Part shown: positions 46,195 through 48,236 of the stretch, piece by piece | Layout: every line of letters starts with the position of its first letter | Numbering within the stretch: the stretch's first letter is position 1 | NCBI GenBank assembly: GCA_949296805.1 | Contig: CASFPO010000010.1 | Span: 1-48,236 of the forward strand | DNA length: 48,236 nucleotides | Source: an uncultured Bacillota bacterium | Lineage (GTDB): Bacteria; Bacillota; Clostridia; Christensenellales; UBA1242 | Direction: 5' to 3' | Notes under the pieces: generated by a model | Told to the model about the DNA's origin: nothing | Database searches by the model: none | What the model saw: only the letters and a program-made list of their open reading frames with translations | Made by a program: the position numbers and the translations under genes

Positions 46195-46505
46195 ATATTT
46201 CTGTTTTCTATCCTTTCTAATTGTCTATTTATTTTGTTTTCTAGTGTTTCTACTATCTCTTCGCTTTTAATATCGTAATAATGTCTAAATTGTTCTAACA
46301 TAACATAGCAATCTGCTATTTCTTCTGCTATATGTTTTTTACAACTATCAACATGTATTCTACTGCACCCTATATTCTCACATGCTTCTTTTTGTGCTAT
46401 ATATTGGAATATTGCTTCGTTCAATTCCCACACTTCACTTTGAAAGTGTTTTAATTGTGGAATTACACCATAAGTATTTATTATTTTTAATAATTTTTCT
46501 TTCAT
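46191..46505 (-). CDS. MazG-like nucleotide pyrophosphohydrolase
   Basis: 104 residues. An all-helical pattern with SEVWELNEAIFQY (ExxE) and HIAEEIADCYVMLEQFRHYY (ExxxD) motifs, the divalent metal ligands of the MazG/dUTPase-like fold. It would hydrolyse NTPs or dNTPs, in phages sometimes to restrain host starvation signalling or to clean nucleotide pools. It follows an operon-mate by one base. Confidence 0.82.
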   Translation of the reverse strand: MKEKLLKIINTYGVIPQLKHFQSEVWELNEAIFQYIAQKEACENIGCSRIHVDSCKKHIAEEIADCYVMLEQFRHYYDIKSEEIVETLENKINRQLERIENRNI

Positions 46506-46781
46506 TTATTCTCCTTTATTATCTAATATTTGTATAATTTCTTTTAAATCATTTTCATCTAGCATGTAATCTGTTTCATTAGAATATCTAATTACTTTTA
46601 ATTCTAAATGTTCTTTTGATTTATTTATAATATCTTCTTTTTGTTGTAGTCGCTCTTTTAATTGTTTATTTTCTTTTTCAAGATTACTAATATACTTAAA
46701 TATAATTGCACCATCTAATCTTTCGTTTATAAAATTATCAAAATCATCTGCTATCATTTTTTTGATTTCTTCTTTATTCAT
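46506..46781 (-). CDS. Helical early protein
   Basis: 91 residues. A coiled coil around 30-60 (NLEKENKQLKERLQQKEDIINKSKEHLE) and an acidic end. It shares one base with the preceding gene. No family recognised. Confidence 0.68.
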   Translation of the reverse strand: MNKEEIKKMIADDFDNFINERLDGAIIFKYISNLEKENKQLKERLQQKEDIINKSKEHLELKVIRYSNETDYMLDENDLKEIIQILDNKGE

Positions 46782-47098
46782 TACTTATCACTCTTTTCTG
46801 CTAACCATTTTTCTACATATTCTATCGCTTTTTTATGCCCTAGTCTTGCTTCTTCTTCAGTAGTATATCTTTCTTGGTAATATTCAAATGGGTTTTCTTC
46901 ACTGTGCCTTCCTTCAAATGTATCGCCTTTTATAAATATCATTGTTTCATAATATAAAGGTGGTAGCGTTTCATCAAATTGATGATTTATGCCTAAATCT
47001 ACCGTGGATACTACATATTTTCCGACTTCGGTTTTTAAATCAAATCTTGTTTCCCAATTAAATCCTTTTCTAAATCCAAACCGTTCTAAATCTTTCAT
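46781..47098 (-). CDS. Conserved-type early phage protein
   Basis: 105 residues from the ATG after AAGGAGTGAAT (a GTG two codons earlier is less likely). YVVSTVDLGINHQFDETLPPLYYETMIFI is a pattern seen in uncharacterised early proteins of Gram-positive phages. The C-terminal part (TTEEEARLGHKKAIEYVEKWL) is helical. Function unknown. Confidence 0.72.
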   Translation of the reverse strand: MKDLERFGFRKGFNWETRFDLKTEVGKYVVSTVDLGINHQFDETLPPLYYETMIFIKGDTFEGRHSEENPFEYYQERYTTEEEARLGHKKAIEYVEKWLAEKSDK

Positions 47099-47100
47099 AT

Positions 47101-47391
47101 TCACTCCTTCTCTATTTTAGATAATATTTCTAAATATCTTAATCTTGAGTTTTCATATAAATTTAATTCTTCTCCATATGGTTTTGGTCTACTTTTGTTT
47201 ATTAAGTTATCAATGTGTTCTATTTTCCCTTTTATATAAGATATTAGTTCTTCTTTCTCTCTCAATAATATATCTCGCTCATCTGCTATCTTCATTATTG
47301 CGTCAAATAGTTTCCTTTCATCTTTTTCTAACCCTTCAACGCTCTTTTTATTCATGTTCCTTAACGCCTCTATAATTTCTTCCTCTGCCAC
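47101..47391 (-). CDS. Unknown early helical protein
   Basis: 96 residues if translation starts at the GTG that follows CAGGGTGAT; a later ATG (after AAC) is also possible. Helical, charged, with KDERDILLREKEELISYIKGKIEH-like heptads. No family recognised. Confidence 0.6.
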   Translation of the reverse strand: MAEEEIIEALRNMNKKSVEGLEKDERKLFDAIMKIADERDILLREKEELISYIKGKIEHIDNLINKSRPKPYGEELNLYENSRLRYLEILSKIEKE

Positions 47392-47487
47392 TATTATCAC
47401 CCTGCTTTCTCTGTTATTTTATGACTTTTAAAAAATGTCTGATTTGTAATATAATAATCAAAATTAATTTTGTTATTTTTTTCTATA

Positions 47488-47841
47488 TCATCGCCATCCT
47501 AACTCTTTACATTGCTGTTGTATCGCTTGTAATTCTTCTACTGACAAATTTTGACAACCAATTTTTACAATTTCTCCATCTTCTTCGCATATTATGTCGT
47601 CTTTTACAATTTTTGCTTCTACTTCGACAAGCGATAGGTTTACCTCTGCACCAAGAAGGTCAATAAACTCTATATACAAAAATTTTATTTTCCCAGTTTC
47701 TTTTACTTCCTCCTCGATTTCCTCCCATGTGTCGTAAAACTTATATAATTTCCTATAAATCTTTTTGATTGATAAAAAACCTTCGACTTCTTCATATCCT
47801 AATTCTTTGAACATCTCTTTCGCTGTCATCTCTTTTTTCAC
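47488..47841 (-). CDS. First gene of right early operon, unknown
   Basis: 117 residues. KEMTAKEMFKELGYEEVEGFLSIKKIYRKLYKFYDTWEEIEEEV at the start, a beta segment in the middle (FLYIEFIDLLGAEVNLSLVEVEAKIV) and a helical end. The first 40 residues resemble the small helical N-terminal domain found in early proteins of Gram-positive phages; the function is unknown. It is 18 bases after the -10 box of the promoter at 47859-47887. Confidence 0.72.
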   Translation of the reverse strand: MKKEMTAKEMFKELGYEEVEGFLSIKKIYRKLYKFYDTWEEIEEEVKETGKIKFLYIEFIDLLGAEVNLSLVEVEAKIVKDDIICEEDGEIVKIGCQNLSVEELQAIQQQCKELGWR

Positions 47842-47858
47842 TTCCTTTACTATGTCCT

Positions 47859-47887
47859 ATTATATCCCATAACTTTGCACCTGTCAA
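47859..47887 (-). promoter_or_regulatory. Consensus promoter of right early operon
   Basis: On the minus strand, TTGACA (47882-47887), a 17-nt spacer and TATAAT (47859-47864). Both boxes are perfect. It drives the genes from 47841 down to 42814. Confidence 0.92.
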
Positions 47888-48236
47888 TTTTTTTGTGCGA
47901 TATCTGTGAGGGGGTAATCCTAGCCCATATTTAATCACACAATGGGGGGTGGGTAATAGTCAACTTTCATTATTGATTAATATTAAAAGTTAAATCAAAA
48001 ACATTAAGTGTTAAATCTTAAATGTTAAAAGATGTTGTTTTTTCACTCTTTGTTTTTTTAAAAAGATGCACATAAAATTGAAAAAACTAATTACTTTCTT
48101 TTCTCGCCCTTTATAGTATACTACATACTATGATTTATTACATACTATGATAGAAAACTATACTATGTAATTAACCTATACTAATATAATATATATTATT
48201 ACATACTAAAAGAAAAAAAAAGAAAAAAGAAAAAAA
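47888..48236. other. Gene-free repeat-rich right end
   Basis: No gene is seen. The left part holds G-rich runs unusual for this DNA: GGGGG at 47910-47914, GGGGGG at 47944-47949 and GGG at 47951-47953, with GGGTAAT twice (47912 and 47951) and a CCCAT/ATGGG inverted pair. Then GTTAAATC occurs at 47989 and 48010. The end carries TACATACTATGAT at 48122-48134 and 48139-48151, an inverted TACATAGTAT-like copy near 48160-48170 and TACATACTA at 48200-48208. It may hold an origin, a partition site, a packaging site or operators. Confidence 0.6.

Noticed and set aside
47910-47953. A G-quadruplex in the G-rich end.
   Set aside because: The G-runs are split by a loop of about 30 bases, too long for a stable standard quadruplex.
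1-48236. Possible stop codon reassignment, prompted by tRNAs in a low-G+C phage.
   Set aside because: TAA, TAG and TGA all end genes at sensible places with ribosome binding sites following, and the Trp-like element has a CCA anticodon that reads only UGG.
1-48236. Direct terminal repeats joining the two ends.
   Set aside because: Both ends are A/G-rich, but no exact match long enough to support a repeat could be found by eye.

Overview
The window looks like the complete or near-complete genome of a temperate tailed phage with siphovirus-type tail genes, infecting a low-G+C Gram-positive (Bacillota-like) host. The DNA is strongly AT-rich. Nearly every gene has an AAAGGAG(G/T)-type ribosome binding site, and genes are packed with 1-14 nt overlaps. 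Stop codons are used normally. The tail genes carry a tape measure, a frameshifted G/GT pair and BppU-type and DUF859-like receptor modules. Both ends are A/T-rich low-complexity sequence. I cannot tell whether the contig is circular, and I cannot name the host.

Layout. (1) 121-2438, minus strand: a three-gene cassette with a class II glutamine amidotransferase and a COOH-NH2 amidoligase. It is read from a consensus promoter that diverges from the promoter of the next block, with two dyad operators between them. (2) 2501-6199, plus strand: ten small early-type genes, including a zinc ribbon and an SSB-like OB-fold protein, ending at an intrinsic terminator. A separately promoted acidic 68-residue gene follows. 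(3) 6655-9946, minus strand: a basic 79-residue protein, a metallophosphoesterase with an HTH-like head, and a receptor-binding/baseplate gene with collagen-like repeats. These sit far from the other tail genes. (4) 9955-12478, minus strand: the lysogeny-type module of tyrosine integrase, ribbon-helix-helix protein, a small unknown, a triple-HTH XRE protein and a small Cys-rich protein. (5) 12482-19735, minus strand: the replication and recombination module. It holds an AbrB-like protein, a replisome organizer with an internal iteron cluster, a DnaB-type helicase, DUF1351, RecT, a DNA methyltransferase, an MBL-fold hydrolase and a second SSB-like protein.

(6) 19814-42101, minus strand: late genes, read from high to low coordinate. 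In transcription order these are small terminase, large terminase, portal, a degenerate tRNA-Trp-like element, scaffold, major capsid, connector and tail-completion genes, major tail protein with an Ig-like domain, G and GT chaperones joined by an A-AAA-AAC slippery site, tape measure, baseplate and receptor proteins, an XhlA-like protein, two small HTH proteins, several small virion-type proteins, tRNA-Cys, holin and endolysin. (7) 42130-42510, plus strand: an isolated RusA-type resolvase between terminators. (8) 42572-47887, minus strand: a second early operon under a consensus promoter, with sixteen small genes including an RNA ligase, a YkgJ-like Cys-cluster protein, an HExxH protein and a MazG-like protein. 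(9) 47888-48236: a gene-free, repeat-rich end.

The most interesting signals are the amidoligase/amidotransferase cassette and its divergent switch; a four-copy 14-mer at promoter boundaries; 22-nt iterons inside the initiator gene; terminator-promoter composites; the tRNA pair together with an RNA ligase; and the repeat cluster at the right end. All functions are read from sequence motifs by eye. No database search was run.
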